This document shows, piece by piece, positions 25,171 through 34,846 of a stretch of 64,000 nt of DNA. The notes beneath the pieces were generated by a model. It was not told where the DNA came from. It searched no databases and saw only the letters and a program-made list of their open reading frames with translations. The position numbers and the translations under genes are program-made. This DNA comes from Albidovulum sediminicola (GTDB lineage Bacteria; Pseudomonadota; Alphaproteobacteria; Rhodobacterales; Rhodobacteraceae), in assembly GCF_025751575.1 (NCBI RefSeq), contig NZ_JAOWLA010000007.1, positions 151,930 to 215,929 of the forward strand, read 5' to 3'. The stretch's first letter is position 1. Every line of letters starts with the position of its first letter.

Positions 25171-25764
25171 ATGTGGAATGATCGTTACGCGGGCGACGAC
25201 TATCTTTTCGGGACCGAGCCGGCCGATTTCCTGCATCGCGCGCGCCCTTGTATCGCGCCGGGGCAGACGGCACTGGTCATCGCGGACGGCGAAGGGCGCA
25301 ATTCCGTCTGGCTGGCCGGGCAAGGGCTTAAGGTCGCGGCCTTCGATTCAGCGCCCAATGCGGTTGCCAAGGCCCGAAGACTGGCCGAGGCGCGGGGTGT
25401 CGCGGTCGAATTCCAGCTGTGTGATCTGGACGATTGGGACTGGTCGCGCAGGTTCGATGTGGTCGCAGGGATTTTCATCCAGTTTGTCGGACCCGCCGGA
25501 CAACCGCAGTTGTTCGAGCGGATCGACCGGGCGCTGACGCCTGGCGGGCTGTTGTTGCTGCATGGCTACGCGCCGCGCCAGGTAGAATACGGGACCGGCG
25601 GGCCGCCCTACCGGGAAAACATGTACACGCTCGACCTGCTGCGCCGCGGCTTTGCCGGTTATGAAATCCTGCGGGCAGAGGACTTTGATGCCGATGTCGA
25701 TGAGGGGCGCGGCCATTCCGGCCGCTCGGCGCTGATAGACTTCATCGCGCGCAAGCCCCTTTGA
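25171..25764 (+). CDS. Class I SAM-dependent methyltransferase
   Basis: A 197-residue cytosolic methyltransferase of the Rossmann type. Motif I is ALVIADGEGRNSVWLAGQGL (about 34-53), an acidic residue closes strand 2 (AAFDSAPNAVAKARRLAEAR), motif post-II is DLDDWDW, and VVAGIFIQFVGP with LTPGGLLLLHGY form motifs II-III. WNDRYAGDDYLFGTEPADFL at the N-terminus is the opening seen in the TehB/thiopurine-like small methyltransferases. ATG 25171 follows a G-rich site. The upstream part of the same frame (from 24676) lies antisense to parE and is not coding. The acceptor substrate is unknown. Confidence 0.85.
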   Translation: MWNDRYAGDDYLFGTEPADFLHRARPCIAPGQTALVIADGEGRNSVWLAGQGLKVAAFDSAPNAVAKARRLAEARGVAVEFQLCDLDDWDWSRRFDVVAGIFIQFVGPAGQPQLFERIDRALTPGGLLLLHGYAPRQVEYGTGGPPYRENMYTLDLLRRGFAGYEILRAEDFDADVDEGRGHSGRSALIDFIARKPL

Positions 25765-25775
25765 CCCCGGGGGCG

Positions 25776-26420
25776 TCACAACGTCTCCGCCTCGCGCGCC
25801 TGCCACATCTTCTGGAAAGCGGGCCTTGCGTGAAGCCCGGCGATCCAGTTGGCGATCGCCGGGAATGCCTCGATCAACCCAGGGAGCGCCATGGCGTAGC
25901 GGACGACCTCCGCCATGTTGATGTCGGCCACGGTGAAGCGCCCGCCGACGAGCCAGCCGCTGCCCTCCAATGCGCCGTTCAGCACGGCGAAGGGGCGGCG
26001 CAGCCTGTCGGCCGCTGCCGTCGCGGCCGCGCGCCCGGCCTCGGTCGCCTGGTCGGCATAAAGCGCCTCAAGCGCCGGGGGCTCGATCGCGGTGATGGCG
26101 TAGAAGGACCATTCGTCCATCAGCGCCTGCTCCCTCGTGTCGCGGGGGCCAAGATCGCCGCCCCGGGTGCGCGCGAGGTGCAGGTTGATCGCCATCGATT
26201 CCGACAGGACGAGGTCGTCATCCTCCAGCACCGGGACCGCCGCGGCGGGTGAAAGCGCCTTGAACGCTGGCGTCTGGGTGTGCGGGCGGTTCGCGGCCTC
26301 TTCGTCGGTCAGCCGGTAGCGCTGGACCACGGGAACATGGTCATAGGGCAGGCCGAGTTCTTCCAGCAGCCAGATGTTGCGCGCGGCGCGCGACCGATAG
26401 ACGCCGTGTAGACGAAGCAT
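25776..26420 (-). CDS. Glutathione S-transferase family protein
   Basis: A 214-residue two-domain GST. The N-terminal thioredoxin fold starts MLRLHGVYRSRAARNIWLLE, where the S/R region near residues 8-11 would hold the glutathione-activating residue, and contains AAAVPVLEDDDLVLSESMAI (cis-Pro and SES glutathione contact). The C-terminal all-alpha domain (about 90-205) has the N-capping box GGRFTVADINMAEVV. It conjugates or reduces electrophiles with glutathione. GGAGG stands 7 bases before ATG 26418-26420, so the 17-residue longer frame was not used. Stand-alone gene between a methyltransferase and ppk2; substrate unknown. Confidence 0.9.
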   Translation of the reverse strand: MLRLHGVYRSRAARNIWLLEELGLPYDHVPVVQRYRLTDEEAANRPHTQTPAFKALSPAAAVPVLEDDDLVLSESMAINLHLARTRGGDLGPRDTREQALMDEWSFYAITAIEPPALEALYADQATEAGRAAATAAADRLRRPFAVLNGALEGSGWLVGGRFTVADINMAEVVRYAMALPGLIEAFPAIANWIAGLHARPAFQKMWQAREAETL

Positions 26421-26661
26421 GAAGCACCTCCCGTGAAATCCGCAGGCCCTCGGGTCGGGCCTCGCGGTCAAATCCTCTTTAAGGCCCGGTCGAGCGAAGC
26501 GCCATCACCCCCGTGCGTCCATCCGGTTTCCGATAAGCGTCGTCCGACGCGGCAAAGGCCGGATTCTCTCAAGCGAAGCAGGCGTTTTTTGACACGAGTC
26601 ATGGCGCGGTCGGAAGGCGCCCATGAAAGTTGTCCGCCATTGGCAACAGGAAGGAATAACC

Positions 26662-27654
26662 ATGACCAAAGCGCTTGAAGTCGCTGCCGCCAAGGATGCC
26701 AAGCCCACCGCCCTGCCCGATAACGCCCCGCAGGCTGAAGCCCCGCCCGCCGAAGCCGCGCCCGCCGCACGCAAAGGGCCCAAGGCCTTTCCGGTCGTGA
26801 ATGCCGACGCCATCCGGCATGCGTTCGAAACCGGGAAGTATCCCTATGCCCACAAGCTAGCGACCAAGGCCTATGAAGAGGAGAAGGCCAGGCTTCAGAC
26901 CGAGCTTCTGAAGGTCCAGATCTGGGCGCAGGAGACCGGGCAGAAATTCGTGATCCTTTTCGAGGGGCGCGATGCGGCCGGCAAGGGCGGCACCATCAAG
27001 CGGTATATGGAGCATCTCAACCCGCGCTTCGCCCGGGTCGTCGCACTCAACAAGCCCTCGGATGTGGAGAGGGGCCAGTGGTTCTTCCAGCGCTACATCC
27101 AGCACCTTCCGACAGCGGGCGAGATGGTCTTCTATGACCGCAGCTGGTACAACCGCGCGGGCGTGGAACGGGTCATGGGGTTCTGCTCGCCCACCGATTA
27201 CCTCGAATTCATGCGTCAGGCGCCAGAGGTCGAACGGATGCTCGTCCGTTCCGGGATCAGGCTTTACAAGTACTGGTTCTCGGTCACGCGGGACGAGCAG
27301 CGCCGGCGTTTCACGGCGCGTGAAACCGACCCGCTGAAACGGTGGAAACTGTCGCCGATCGATAAGGCCTCGCTCGACAAATGGGACGATTATACCGAGG
27401 CGAAGGAGGCGATGTTCTTCTATACCGATACGGCGGACGCGCCCTGGGTCATCGTGAAGTCGAACGACAAGAAACGCGCGCGGCTGAACTGCATGAAGCA
27501 CTTCCTGTCGTCGCTCGACTACCCGGACAAGGACTTGACCGTCGTCACGCCCCCAGACCCGATGATCGTCGGACGCGCCAGCCATGTCGTCCAGCATGCG
27601 GAACATATTCTGGGCGCCTCGCTCCATCCCGATCTTCGGCGCAGCAAGCCCTGA
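26662..27654 (+). CDS. ppk2: Polyphosphate kinase 2
   Basis: PPK2 transfers phosphate between polyphosphate and nucleoside diphosphates, and usually makes GTP or ATP from polyphosphate. The 330-residue protein has an alanine/proline-rich low-complexity tail (1-40), then Walker A G102-RDAAGKGG (to 110), Walker B VFYDRSWYNRAGVERVMGF near 155-173, and the lid segment YWFSVTRDEQRRRF. The single-domain length fits class I PPK2. AGGAA precedes ATG 26662; upstream in-frame ATG 26623 lacks a site. The N-terminal extension is unusual in composition but not in length. A weak hairpin follows the stop. Confidence 0.94.
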   Translation: MTKALEVAAAKDAKPTALPDNAPQAEAPPAEAAPAARKGPKAFPVVNADAIRHAFETGKYPYAHKLATKAYEEEKARLQTELLKVQIWAQETGQKFVILFEGRDAAGKGGTIKRYMEHLNPRFARVVALNKPSDVERGQWFFQRYIQHLPTAGEMVFYDRSWYNRAGVERVMGFCSPTDYLEFMRQAPEVERMLVRSGIRLYKYWFSVTRDEQRRRFTARETDPLKRWKLSPIDKASLDKWDDYTEAKEAMFFYTDTADAPWVIVKSNDKKRARLNCMKHFLSSLDYPDKDLTVVTPPDPMIVGRASHVVQHAEHILGASLHPDLRRSKP

Positions 27655-27661
27655 AACAACG

Positions 27662-27680
27662 CCCCGGCCGTCTGCCGGGG
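27662..27680 (+). terminator. Possible terminator hairpin after ppk2
   Basis: CCCCGGC (27662-27668) and GCCGGGG (27674-27680) with a 5-base loop, eight bases after the stop. Only TT follows, so it is a weak or Rho-assisted terminator. Confidence 0.4.
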
Positions 27681-27788
27681 TTGAGGACCGTGCATGGCAG
27701 CCCTGCGCGGGCGGGGCTGGCAAGGCGCGTGTTCAGGCCCCATCATCATGCTGCGCCGCAGCATGGCGGCGCCTGCCAGGGGGCCGCC

Positions 27789-28322
27789 ATGGCCGCAATT
27801 CCAGTCAACGGCATCCGTCTGGTGCCGCACTCGCCGGCAGATCCGGGCTGGCGCGCGCGCCTGAAGGCACATCTTCTGGGCCTCGGACCGGAGGCGCGGT
27901 TGAACCGTTTCTTCACCCTGGTGTCGGACGACCATCTTGAGCGCTACGCCGAGACCGCAGTGCCGGAGGTCGTGATCGATGCGGTGGAGGATGGCGCGAT
28001 TGTCGGCGTTGCCGAACTTTACCGCTGGCGCGAGGCGGGAAACGAGGGCGAAATCGCCCTGTCGGTCGATGAGGCCCATCGTCATGCCGGCATAGGGCAG
28101 GCGCTTGTCGATGCCGCGCTGGCCGAGGGCCGGCGACGCGGTTTCGCTGACATGCATCTCTATTTCCGCAAGGCCAACCCCGCGATGCGGCGGATCGCGG
28201 CGCGGTCGGGGCTTGAGTTGCGCGACAGCGGCGACCCGTGCATCGCCGAGGTCCATGCTCGGCTCAGACGCCGGGGCGGGTGGCGCAGCTTGTTGGGCCT
28301 GCTGCGGCGGCGCGCCGGCTGA
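27789..28322 (+). CDS. GNAT-family N-acetyltransferase
   Basis: A 177-residue acetyl-CoA-dependent acyltransferase. The strand-helix core includes IVGVAELYRWREAGNEGEIA (beta4 region), SVDEAHRHAGIGQALVDAAL (motif A, with the R/Q-x-x-G-x-G/A pyrophosphate loop HAGIGQA), and KANPAMRRIAARSGLELRDS (motif B). NRFFTLVSDDHLERYAE resembles the GNAT domain seen in Pat-type protein acetyltransferases. A cationic tail (LRRRGGWRSLLGLLRRR) ends it. AGGGGG precedes ATG 27789 by six bases. It lies between ppk2 and a MATE exporter; no substrate can be assigned. Confidence 0.85.
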   Translation: MAAIPVNGIRLVPHSPADPGWRARLKAHLLGLGPEARLNRFFTLVSDDHLERYAETAVPEVVIDAVEDGAIVGVAELYRWREAGNEGEIALSVDEAHRHAGIGQALVDAALAEGRRRGFADMHLYFRKANPAMRRIAARSGLELRDSGDPCIAEVHARLRRRGGWRSLLGLLRRRAG

Positions 28323-28368
28323 GGTCATCCCGCTGGACCCGGCCCCGGTGCGGCTGTAAGGGTCTGTG

Positions 28369-29733
28369 ATGGTTAAGTCTATTTCATATCCGGCGCAGGC
28401 GCGGGCGCTTCTGGCCTTGGGCCTGCCGCTCATCGGGTCGAACATCGCGCAAATGGCGTTGCATGTGGCCGATACCGTCATGGTGGGGCGGTACGGCACG
28501 GTCGAGCTTGCCGCCGTCGTCATCGGATCGTCGACCTTCTTCGTCGTTTTCATCCTGGGATCGGGCTTTGCGCAGGCCGTGATGCCCATGGTCGCCTCGT
28601 CACTGGCGCGCGGGGACGAGGTGCAGGTACGCCGCGATACCCGCATGGGGCTTTGGCTCTCGATTGGGTTCGCGCTGCTGACGGTGCCGTTCTTCTGGTG
28701 GTCGGGGCGCCTGCTGCATGCGGTGGGGCAGGAGCCGCGCGTGGCGGAGTTGGGGCAGGATTACCTGCGCATCGCCGGGCTTGGCATGTTGCCCGCCCTG
28801 GTCGTGGTCGCGCTCAGAAGCCTGCTCTCGGCGCTTGAGCGCGCGGGCGTGGTCCTTTGGGCCACCCTCGCGGGGGTGCTCTTGAACATCTTCCTCAACT
28901 GGCTGCTGATCTTCGGCAACTGGGGCGCGCCGGAACTGGGGGTAAAGGGGGCGGCCATCGCCTCGGTCGCGACGCAATTCCTGATGATGGGGCTGCTTGC
29001 GCTTTATGCCTCGTTCCACCACGAATTGCGCCGCTTCCATCTTTTCGTGCGGTTCTGGCGTCCGGACGGCACGGTTCTGAGACAGGTCTTCCGGCTGGGC
29101 TGGCCAATCGGCCTGACGGGCCTTTTCGAAAGCGGCCTCTTCGAGGCGGCGGCGATCATGATGGGCTGGATCGGCGCGGTGGAGCTTGCCTCGCACGGGA
29201 TCGCGCTGCAGCTTGCCGCGATCACCTTCATGGTCCACCTCGGCCTGTCGAACGCGGCGACGGTCCGCGCGGGGCGCGCCTTTGGCATGGGCGATGTCGA
29301 GGGGCTGCGCGACGGCGCGCGCGTGGCAATCGTGATGTCGACAGGATTCGCCATGGCCACCGTGATTGTCTTTCTGGCCTTTCCCGGGCTGCTGATCGGC
29401 CTGTTCCTCGACCCCGCTAACCCCCAGGGGGGCGAGATCATCGCCTATGCGACCGGGCTTCTGGCGGTGGCCGCGCTTTTCCAGATGGCCGACAGCGCGC
29501 AGGTCATGGCGCTGGGGCTGCTGAGGGGAATTCACGATACGCGGGTGCCCATGATCATCGCCTCGGTCAGTTACTGGCTGATCGGGATTCCGGTGAGCTA
29601 CATTCTGGCCTTCAGGCTCGGCATGGGGGGCATTGGTCTGTGGCTCGGTCTCGTGGTGGGGCTCGTGGTCGCGGCGGTGCTGCTGATGCTGCGGTTCTGG
29701 CGTTGGCGCGGCTCCGAGGTCCAGCCCGCCTGA
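28369..29733 (+). CDS. MATE-family multidrug exporter
   Basis: A 454-residue inner-membrane antiporter of the NorM type, exporting cationic or amphipathic compounds in exchange for Na+ or H+. Twelve hydrophobic helices are visible in two six-helix halves (for example ALLALGLPLIGSNIAQMALH at the start, and GWPIGLTGLFESGLFEAAAI opening the second half near 245). ALHVADTVMVGRYGTVELAA is the family N-terminal signature. The length is normal. ATG 28369 is preceded by AAGGG; an adjacent GTG at 28366 is an alternative. It stands 46 bases after the GNAT gene, so the two might be co-transcribed. Confidence 0.93.
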   Translation: MVKSISYPAQARALLALGLPLIGSNIAQMALHVADTVMVGRYGTVELAAVVIGSSTFFVVFILGSGFAQAVMPMVASSLARGDEVQVRRDTRMGLWLSIGFALLTVPFFWWSGRLLHAVGQEPRVAELGQDYLRIAGLGMLPALVVVALRSLLSALERAGVVLWATLAGVLLNIFLNWLLIFGNWGAPELGVKGAAIASVATQFLMMGLLALYASFHHELRRFHLFVRFWRPDGTVLRQVFRLGWPIGLTGLFESGLFEAAAIMMGWIGAVELASHGIALQLAAITFMVHLGLSNAATVRAGRAFGMGDVEGLRDGARVAIVMSTGFAMATVIVFLAFPGLLIGLFLDPANPQGGEIIAYATGLLAVAALFQMADSAQVMALGLLRGIHDTRVPMIIASVSYWLIGIPVSYILAFRLGMGGIGLWLGLVVGLVVAAVLLMLRFWRWRGSEVQPA

Positions 29734-29737
29734 CCGC

Positions 29738-30145
29738 TTAGCCTGCCTGATCCGGGTCTGCCCGCTCCGCCTTCTTCCGAACCAGGACGGAACGCAGGTC
29801 GTGCATCGCCAGCAAGAGCGCGTCTGTCACCTGCGCCAGCTGCGCATCGCTCGCCCGCGTCTGCGCCCAGTGCGCGGTCTGGTTGAGATGGTCGACGGTC
29901 CTGAGAATGTCGTCGGTGTCGCGCCGCGCCAGAAGCGCCTGGCGGTCGCGCAGCCAGTCCCGGATCCGGGCCATCTCGTGGTCGGGCAGCGCCCGCCCGC
30001 CCTGCGGCTTGATCTCGCCATTGCGGGTGTTGACGACGGCGATCTGCTCCATCTCGATCCGGCGCATGCGGTTCTCGGTGTCGATGCGAAACACCGCCGC
30101 GCCGTTTTCGCGGATGCGGAAGTAAAGCTCTGGCAGATCGTTCAT
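29738..30145 (-). CDS. Conserved-looking hypothetical protein
   Basis: A 135-residue soluble protein starting MNDLPELYFRIRENGAAVFR. The first 50 residues look like a small beta-sheet (alternating hydrophobics up to IAVVNTRNGEIKP) and the rest is helical, with many charged residues (DHEMARIRDWLRDRQALLAR). No signal peptide, membrane helix or catalytic motif. GGGGCGCGGAA stands before ATG 30143-30145; the 17-residue longer frame begins in poor sequence. It is convergent with the MATE gene (4-base gap) and 58 bases downstream of a methyltransferase. I do not recognise a named family. Confidence 0.65.
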   Translation of the reverse strand: MNDLPELYFRIRENGAAVFRIDTENRMRRIEMEQIAVVNTRNGEIKPQGGRALPDHEMARIRDWLRDRQALLARRDTDDILRTVDHLNQTAHWAQTRASDAQLAQVTDALLLAMHDLRSVLVRKKAERADPDQAG

Positions 30146-30203
30146 TTCCGCGCCCCTTGTCGCGGTCAGACTAGGCAGGCCCGCGCAGGCTGTCAAAGCC
30201 CGA

Positions 30204-30827
30204 TCAGCGCCTGCGCGCGACGATGAAGCGGCGCGGCGGGCGCTTGGGGAAATCGCCTGATTCCAGGATGTCGAACCCGGCGGCGCGCACCGTGCCTTCG
30301 AGCCAACCGGGCGAGAAGAAGTGCACCGGCGGCGCCTTGCCGATCGCCCGCATGAGCGACACGGCAGGCCACATGAGCCGCCAGGGGCCGCACAGGCACG
30401 CGGTCTTCGAGATGAAGAGACCGCCGGGGGCTAGACGGTCGCGGATCTGCGCGATGGCTGCCGCCGGATCGTCCGCGAGGTGGAGCATGTTCAGCGCCAG
30501 GATCACGTCGAACTGCCCCCCGGGAAGGCGCCCGTCGTCAAGGCTCGCCTGCGCCACCTCAAGGTTGCTCAGCCCGGCTTCGGCGCATTTCGCCCGGCCG
30601 ATCTCGACCATCGCCGCCGAATAATCGGTCGCGAGGTAGTGACCGACCGAGGGGGCAAGCTGAAGTGCGGTGCTGGCCGTGCCGCATCCGATCTCCAGCA
30701 CCCGGTCCGTTGGCCGGAGGCGTTCCCGCATCCGGCCAAGCGTATAGTCATAGGCCGTCATGTCCGCGATCGGCGCGGCGGCGTATTTCCTGGCGGCACG
30801 GTCCCAGAAGCGCGAAGATTTCACCAT
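30204..30827 (-). CDS. Class I SAM-dependent methyltransferase
   Basis: A 207-residue methyltransferase. Motif I is DRVLEIGCGTASTALQLAPS (about 41-60), with the acidic ribose-binding residue in YLATDYSAAMVEIGRAKCAE, motif II in FDVILALNMLHLADDPAAAI, and motif III in LAPGGLFISKTACL. The N-terminal SRFWDRAARKYAAAPIADMT and the late HFFSPGWLEGTVRAAGFDIL resemble UbiE-like/arsenite-type small molecule methyltransferases. A strong AAAGGAGG stands before ATG 30827. It lies between aspC and the hypothetical gene on the same strand; the substrate is not determinable. Confidence 0.88.
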   Translation of the reverse strand: MVKSSRFWDRAARKYAAAPIADMTAYDYTLGRMRERLRPTDRVLEIGCGTASTALQLAPSVGHYLATDYSAAMVEIGRAKCAEAGLSNLEVAQASLDDGRLPGGQFDVILALNMLHLADDPAAAIAQIRDRLAPGGLFISKTACLCGPWRLMWPAVSLMRAIGKAPPVHFFSPGWLEGTVRAAGFDILESGDFPKRPPRRFIVARRR

Positions 30828-30871
30828 GACGGGCCTCCTTTTCCTCCCTGAGTGATGCCGCCTCGCCCCGA

Positions 30872-32155
<1,284 letters not shown>

Positions 32156-32157
32156 TC

Positions 32158-32553
32158 ATGTCCGACGTAACCGATGACGGATGGTACGCCAACGACATCG
32201 CCACCTTTGGCGACCGGCTGGCCGCCGCGCGCGAGGCACAAGGCCTCGCACAGGAGGAATTCGCGCAGCGCCTGGGCGTCAAGCTCAGGACGGTTCGCCA
32301 CTGGGAAGAGGACGCCATGGAACCCCGCGCGAACCGACTTCAGATGATGGCCGGGATGCTTGGCGTTTCGCTCATGTGGCTTCTGACCGGCAGGGGGCAG
32401 GGCGTCGCCGCGCCGGGCGCCAATGACGGGGGCGAACTACCCCGCCTGCTGGGCGACCTGCGGGTGCTGCGCCGCGACGCGGCTGAAATCGCGGGGCGCG
32501 TCGCCGAACTGCAAAACCGGCTGGAGCGGATCGTCGCGCAGGAGGCCGCATGA
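32158..32553 (+). CDS. XRE-family helix-turn-helix regulator
   Basis: A 131-residue regulator. An HTH_3/XRE domain spans about residues 17-75: GDRLAAAREAQGLAQEEFAQ, then RLGVKLRTVRHWEEDAMEPR and LGVSLMWLLTGRGQG. The C-terminal 40 residues form a leucine/arginine helix (LLGDLRVLRRDAAEIAGRVA) likely used for dimerisation. GAGGAGA precedes ATG 32158. It overlaps sdhE by four bases (ATGA), so the regulator and the succinate dehydrogenase assembly factor are made together. The pairing is typical of Rhodobacterales as I recall, and the operator is unknown. Confidence 0.88.
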   Translation: MSDVTDDGWYANDIATFGDRLAAAREAQGLAQEEFAQRLGVKLRTVRHWEEDAMEPRANRLQMMAGMLGVSLMWLLTGRGQGVAAPGANDGGELPRLLGDLRVLRRDAAEIAGRVAELQNRLERIVAQEAA

Positions 32554-32825
32554 GCGAACCGCACGAGGCCCGGCTCAAACGCCTGTCCATGCGCTCCTGG
32601 CGTAGGGGAACCAAGGAGATGGACCTGATCCTTGGCCCCTATGCCGACGCGCATCTGGCCTCGATGCGGCCCGAGACGCTTGACCTCTATGAAAGGCTCC
32701 TGGCCGAGAACGACCAGGATATCTACCCTTGGATGACCGGCGGCGCCGATGCGCCGCCGGGTCTCCAGACCATCGTCGCGGAAATTTCGGCCTTCGCCCG
32801 GGCCCGGCATGGCCCGGCGCGCTGA
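32550..32825 (+). CDS. sdhE: Succinate dehydrogenase FAD assembly factor
   Basis: SdhE (SDH5/YgfY) promotes covalent attachment of FAD to the SdhA subunit of succinate dehydrogenase. The 91-residue protein has the invariant RGxxE motif in SWRRGTKEMDLILG (about residues 17-30), the surface that contacts SdhA, and the second helical signature LDLYERLLAENDQDIYPWMT (about 44-63). The length matches the family (about 85-95). It begins at ATG 32550, overlapping the regulator's stop. An alanine/arginine tail follows the core. Cytosolic. Confidence 0.95.
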   Translation: MSEPHEARLKRLSMRSWRRGTKEMDLILGPYADAHLASMRPETLDLYERLLAENDQDIYPWMTGGADAPPGLQTIVAEISAFARARHGPAR

Positions 32826-32900
32826 GGCCCTGCGCATTTAACCAAAATTTCGGCTTTCGGCCGCAGTCTGCACCGTGACCAACGGACTGCGGAGGTGCGG

Positions 32901-33398
32901 ATGACCATTCATGCAACCCTGGAGGAGACCCCGCAGGCTGGGTTCCTGAGGGGCTATCTGGAGACGCTGGGCCTGCTCGAACGGCTTCATCGCCTGCTTC
33001 TTGACCTGATCAAGGACGAGTTTGAGCGGCTTGGCATTCTTGAGGTCAACTCGGTTCAGGCCCTTCTGCTCTTCAATATCGGCGATTCGGAGGTAACGGC
33101 GGGCGAACTCAAGACCCGTGGCTACTATCAGGGCTCGAACGTCAGCTACAACCTACGCAAGCTGGTCGAGGGTGGCTACATGCATCATGAACGTTCGACC
33201 GTCGATCGCCGCTCGGTGCGGGTGCGGCTGACGGGCGAGGGGCGGCGGGTGCGTGATACCGTCGCGGCGCTCTTCCGCCGACATGCCGAGGCGATGGAGG
33301 CGCGCGGCCTGATCGCCCGGCTGACCGCGGAAGAAACGAATACCACGCTGAAACGGCTGGAGCGTTACTGGAGCGACCAGATCCGCTACATCTACTAG
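32901..33398 (+). CDS. MarR-like winged-helix regulator (LdtR type)
   Basis: A 165-residue winged-helix DNA-binding protein. An N-terminal dimerisation helix (GFLRGYLETLGLLERLHRLL) is followed by the wHTH: LEVNSVQALLLFNIGDSEVT, the recognition helix YYQGSNVSYNLRKLVEGGYM, and the wing HERSTVDRRSVRVRLTGEGR. The C-terminal helix returns to the dimer interface. This layout matches the LdtR group of alphaproteobacterial MarR regulators, known for controlling L,D-transpeptidase and stress genes. GGAGG at 32891-32895 fits ATG 32901, so GTG 32895 was not used. No target gene is adjacent; regulon by analogy only. Confidence 0.85.
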   Translation: MTIHATLEETPQAGFLRGYLETLGLLERLHRLLLDLIKDEFERLGILEVNSVQALLLFNIGDSEVTAGELKTRGYYQGSNVSYNLRKLVEGGYMHHERSTVDRRSVRVRLTGEGRRVRDTVAALFRRHAEAMEARGLIARLTAEETNTTLKRLERYWSDQIRYIY

Positions 33399-33443
33399 TG
33401 GACCGGGCCGGTCGTCCGGCGCGAATGCCGGCGGAGGCCGCCG

Positions 33444-34139
33444 TTAACCTTCGTCACCCTTGGCGCTTTCGCGAAACCCGATGACCGCGAACCCGATCTC
33501 CCGCCGCAGCTTGCGCGCCATCGCGGCCTCGTAGTCGCCGTAGTCACCCGCCTGTTCCAGGAAGGCGCCGGGGCCACGCAGGACGTTGGACAGGTAGAAC
33601 GGCACCACGTCCGGGTCCGCGCCTGTGATGACGAGCCCGTTGACCAGCGTGTCGCCGAACGGAAAGGCCCGGTAGGCGTCGGAGGGGGCGAAGGCCTCGT
33701 TGTTGACCCCGTCGCCCGAGATGTCGAGCGTGCGGCGGTCGCAGTCCGGAGCCCGGCCGAGCAACATGGCCCCGTAGCCGAGGCCCGCGCCAAGGGCGGT
33801 CGGATATTCGTCGAAGCTGCGCTCTGCCGCCGCGACCCCTTCGGCGGCGCGGGTCAGGTCGGCCTCGTCCCGGATCGGGGTCCAGTCCAGCACCATCGCC
33901 TGCTGCCAGCGACCGCTCCATTCATAGACGGCGAGCGCAACCCATTGGCCGTCGACGGAAAACAGCGCCTCCTTCACCTCCTGAGACAGGAGAGCGGCCG
34001 CCAGCCCGTCGCGCTGCAACGCATATTCCTGCGCATCGACCGAGGCGGAGACATCGAGCCCCAAGGCAAGCGCGAGGCGGCAGTCCGATGCCGCTGCGGG
34101 GGGCGCGGCCAGCGCCAGCGCGATCGCCAAGGCCCTCAC
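33444..34139 (-). CDS. DUF1194 exported protein, copy 2 (VWA-like)
   Basis: A 231-residue protein with a short Sec signal peptide (residues 1-18, ALAIALALAAPPAAA) followed by CRLALALGLDVSASVDAQEY, a strand ending in D-x-S-x-S as in the metal-ion-dependent adhesion site of von Willebrand A domains. The second metal-site element is TLDISGDGVNN, and VLRGPGAFLE is a further conserved stretch. DUF1194 proteins are VWA-like and function is unknown. The start is GTG 34137-34139, overlapping the first copy's stop by four bases (GTGA). The longer frame to 34793 runs through the neighbour and is not real. Confidence 0.88.
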   Translation of the reverse strand: MRALAIALALAAPPAAASDCRLALALGLDVSASVDAQEYALQRDGLAAALLSQEVKEALFSVDGQWVALAVYEWSGRWQQAMVLDWTPIRDEADLTRAAEGVAAAERSFDEYPTALGAGLGYGAMLLGRAPDCDRRTLDISGDGVNNEAFAPSDAYRAFPFGDTLVNGLVITGADPDVVPFYLSNVLRGPGAFLEQAGDYGDYEAAMARKLRREIGFAVIGFRESAKGDEG

Positions 34140-34846
34140 CCTCGATCCCCTCGGGTCTCGACGCGGCCCAGAAGCTGTTCGGTCAACTCCCGTTCCAGCT
34201 TGCGGCGAAAGGCGCGGGGGAAGTCGGCATGGATGCGCGCGACCTCGACGAAGGCGCCCTTGCCGCTGATCAGGTGCTCCCGATAGTAGACCGCGATATC
34301 CGCCTCGTGACCGCCGATCGCGAGCCCGTTGACCAGAACGCCACCCGGGTCGCGGCGCGCCCGGACAATGTCCGGACCGTCGCCATCGTTGTTGCGCCCG
34401 TCGCCCGAGATGTCGAGCGTGCGGGCCGGACAGTCGCCCGCCCGGTTCAACAGGTCGAGGCCGTAATCCAGCGCCTCTCCCAGCGCGGTGGGTAGCCTGT
34501 CTTCGGACCGGGCATAAGCGGCGATTCGCGCCGAGATCGCGTCGATGTCGGCCTGCGATGTCACTTCCGTCCAGTCCAGGACCATCGCCTGCGCCCCCTG
34601 TCCCGACCATTCGTAAAGCGCCAGGCGAACGTGGTCCTCCGACCCCAGAAGCGCCCGGACGATTTCCGGTGCCGCGAGGGCCGCCAGGATGCCGTCGCGC
34701 TGGATCGCGTAGTCCTGCGCATCGACCGAGCGCGACACGTCGAACCCGAGCGCCAGCGCAAGCCGGCAGGCGCCCCAGCCGGGCCCCGCCCAAAGCGCCA
34801 GCGTCGCTGCCGCTACCAGTGCCCGGTATTGCCCATGCTGACCCAA
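34136..34846 (-). CDS. DUF1194 exported protein, copy 1 (VWA-like)
   Basis: A 236-residue paralogue of the next gene: signal peptide (1-25, LVAAATLALWAGPGWGA), then CRLALALGFDVSRSVDAQDY with D-x-S-R-S at the metal site, LYEWSGQGAQAMVLDWTEV, PARTLDISGDGRNNDGDG, and a C-terminal FRRKLERELTEQLLG. The only usable start is TTG 34846, inside the gloA 3' end with a 34-base overlap; no in-frame ATG or GTG lies before the signal peptide. GCGGAA precedes it. The pair are translationally coupled by GTGA. A secreted VWA-like pair might assemble as a heterodimer (inference). Confidence 0.82.
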   Translation of the reverse strand: MGQHGQYRALVAAATLALWAGPGWGACRLALALGFDVSRSVDAQDYAIQRDGILAALAAPEIVRALLGSEDHVRLALYEWSGQGAQAMVLDWTEVTSQADIDAISARIAAYARSEDRLPTALGEALDYGLDLLNRAGDCPARTLDISGDGRNNDGDGPDIVRARRDPGGVLVNGLAIGGHEADIAVYYREHLISGKGAFVEVARIHADFPRAFRRKLERELTEQLLGRVETRGDRG

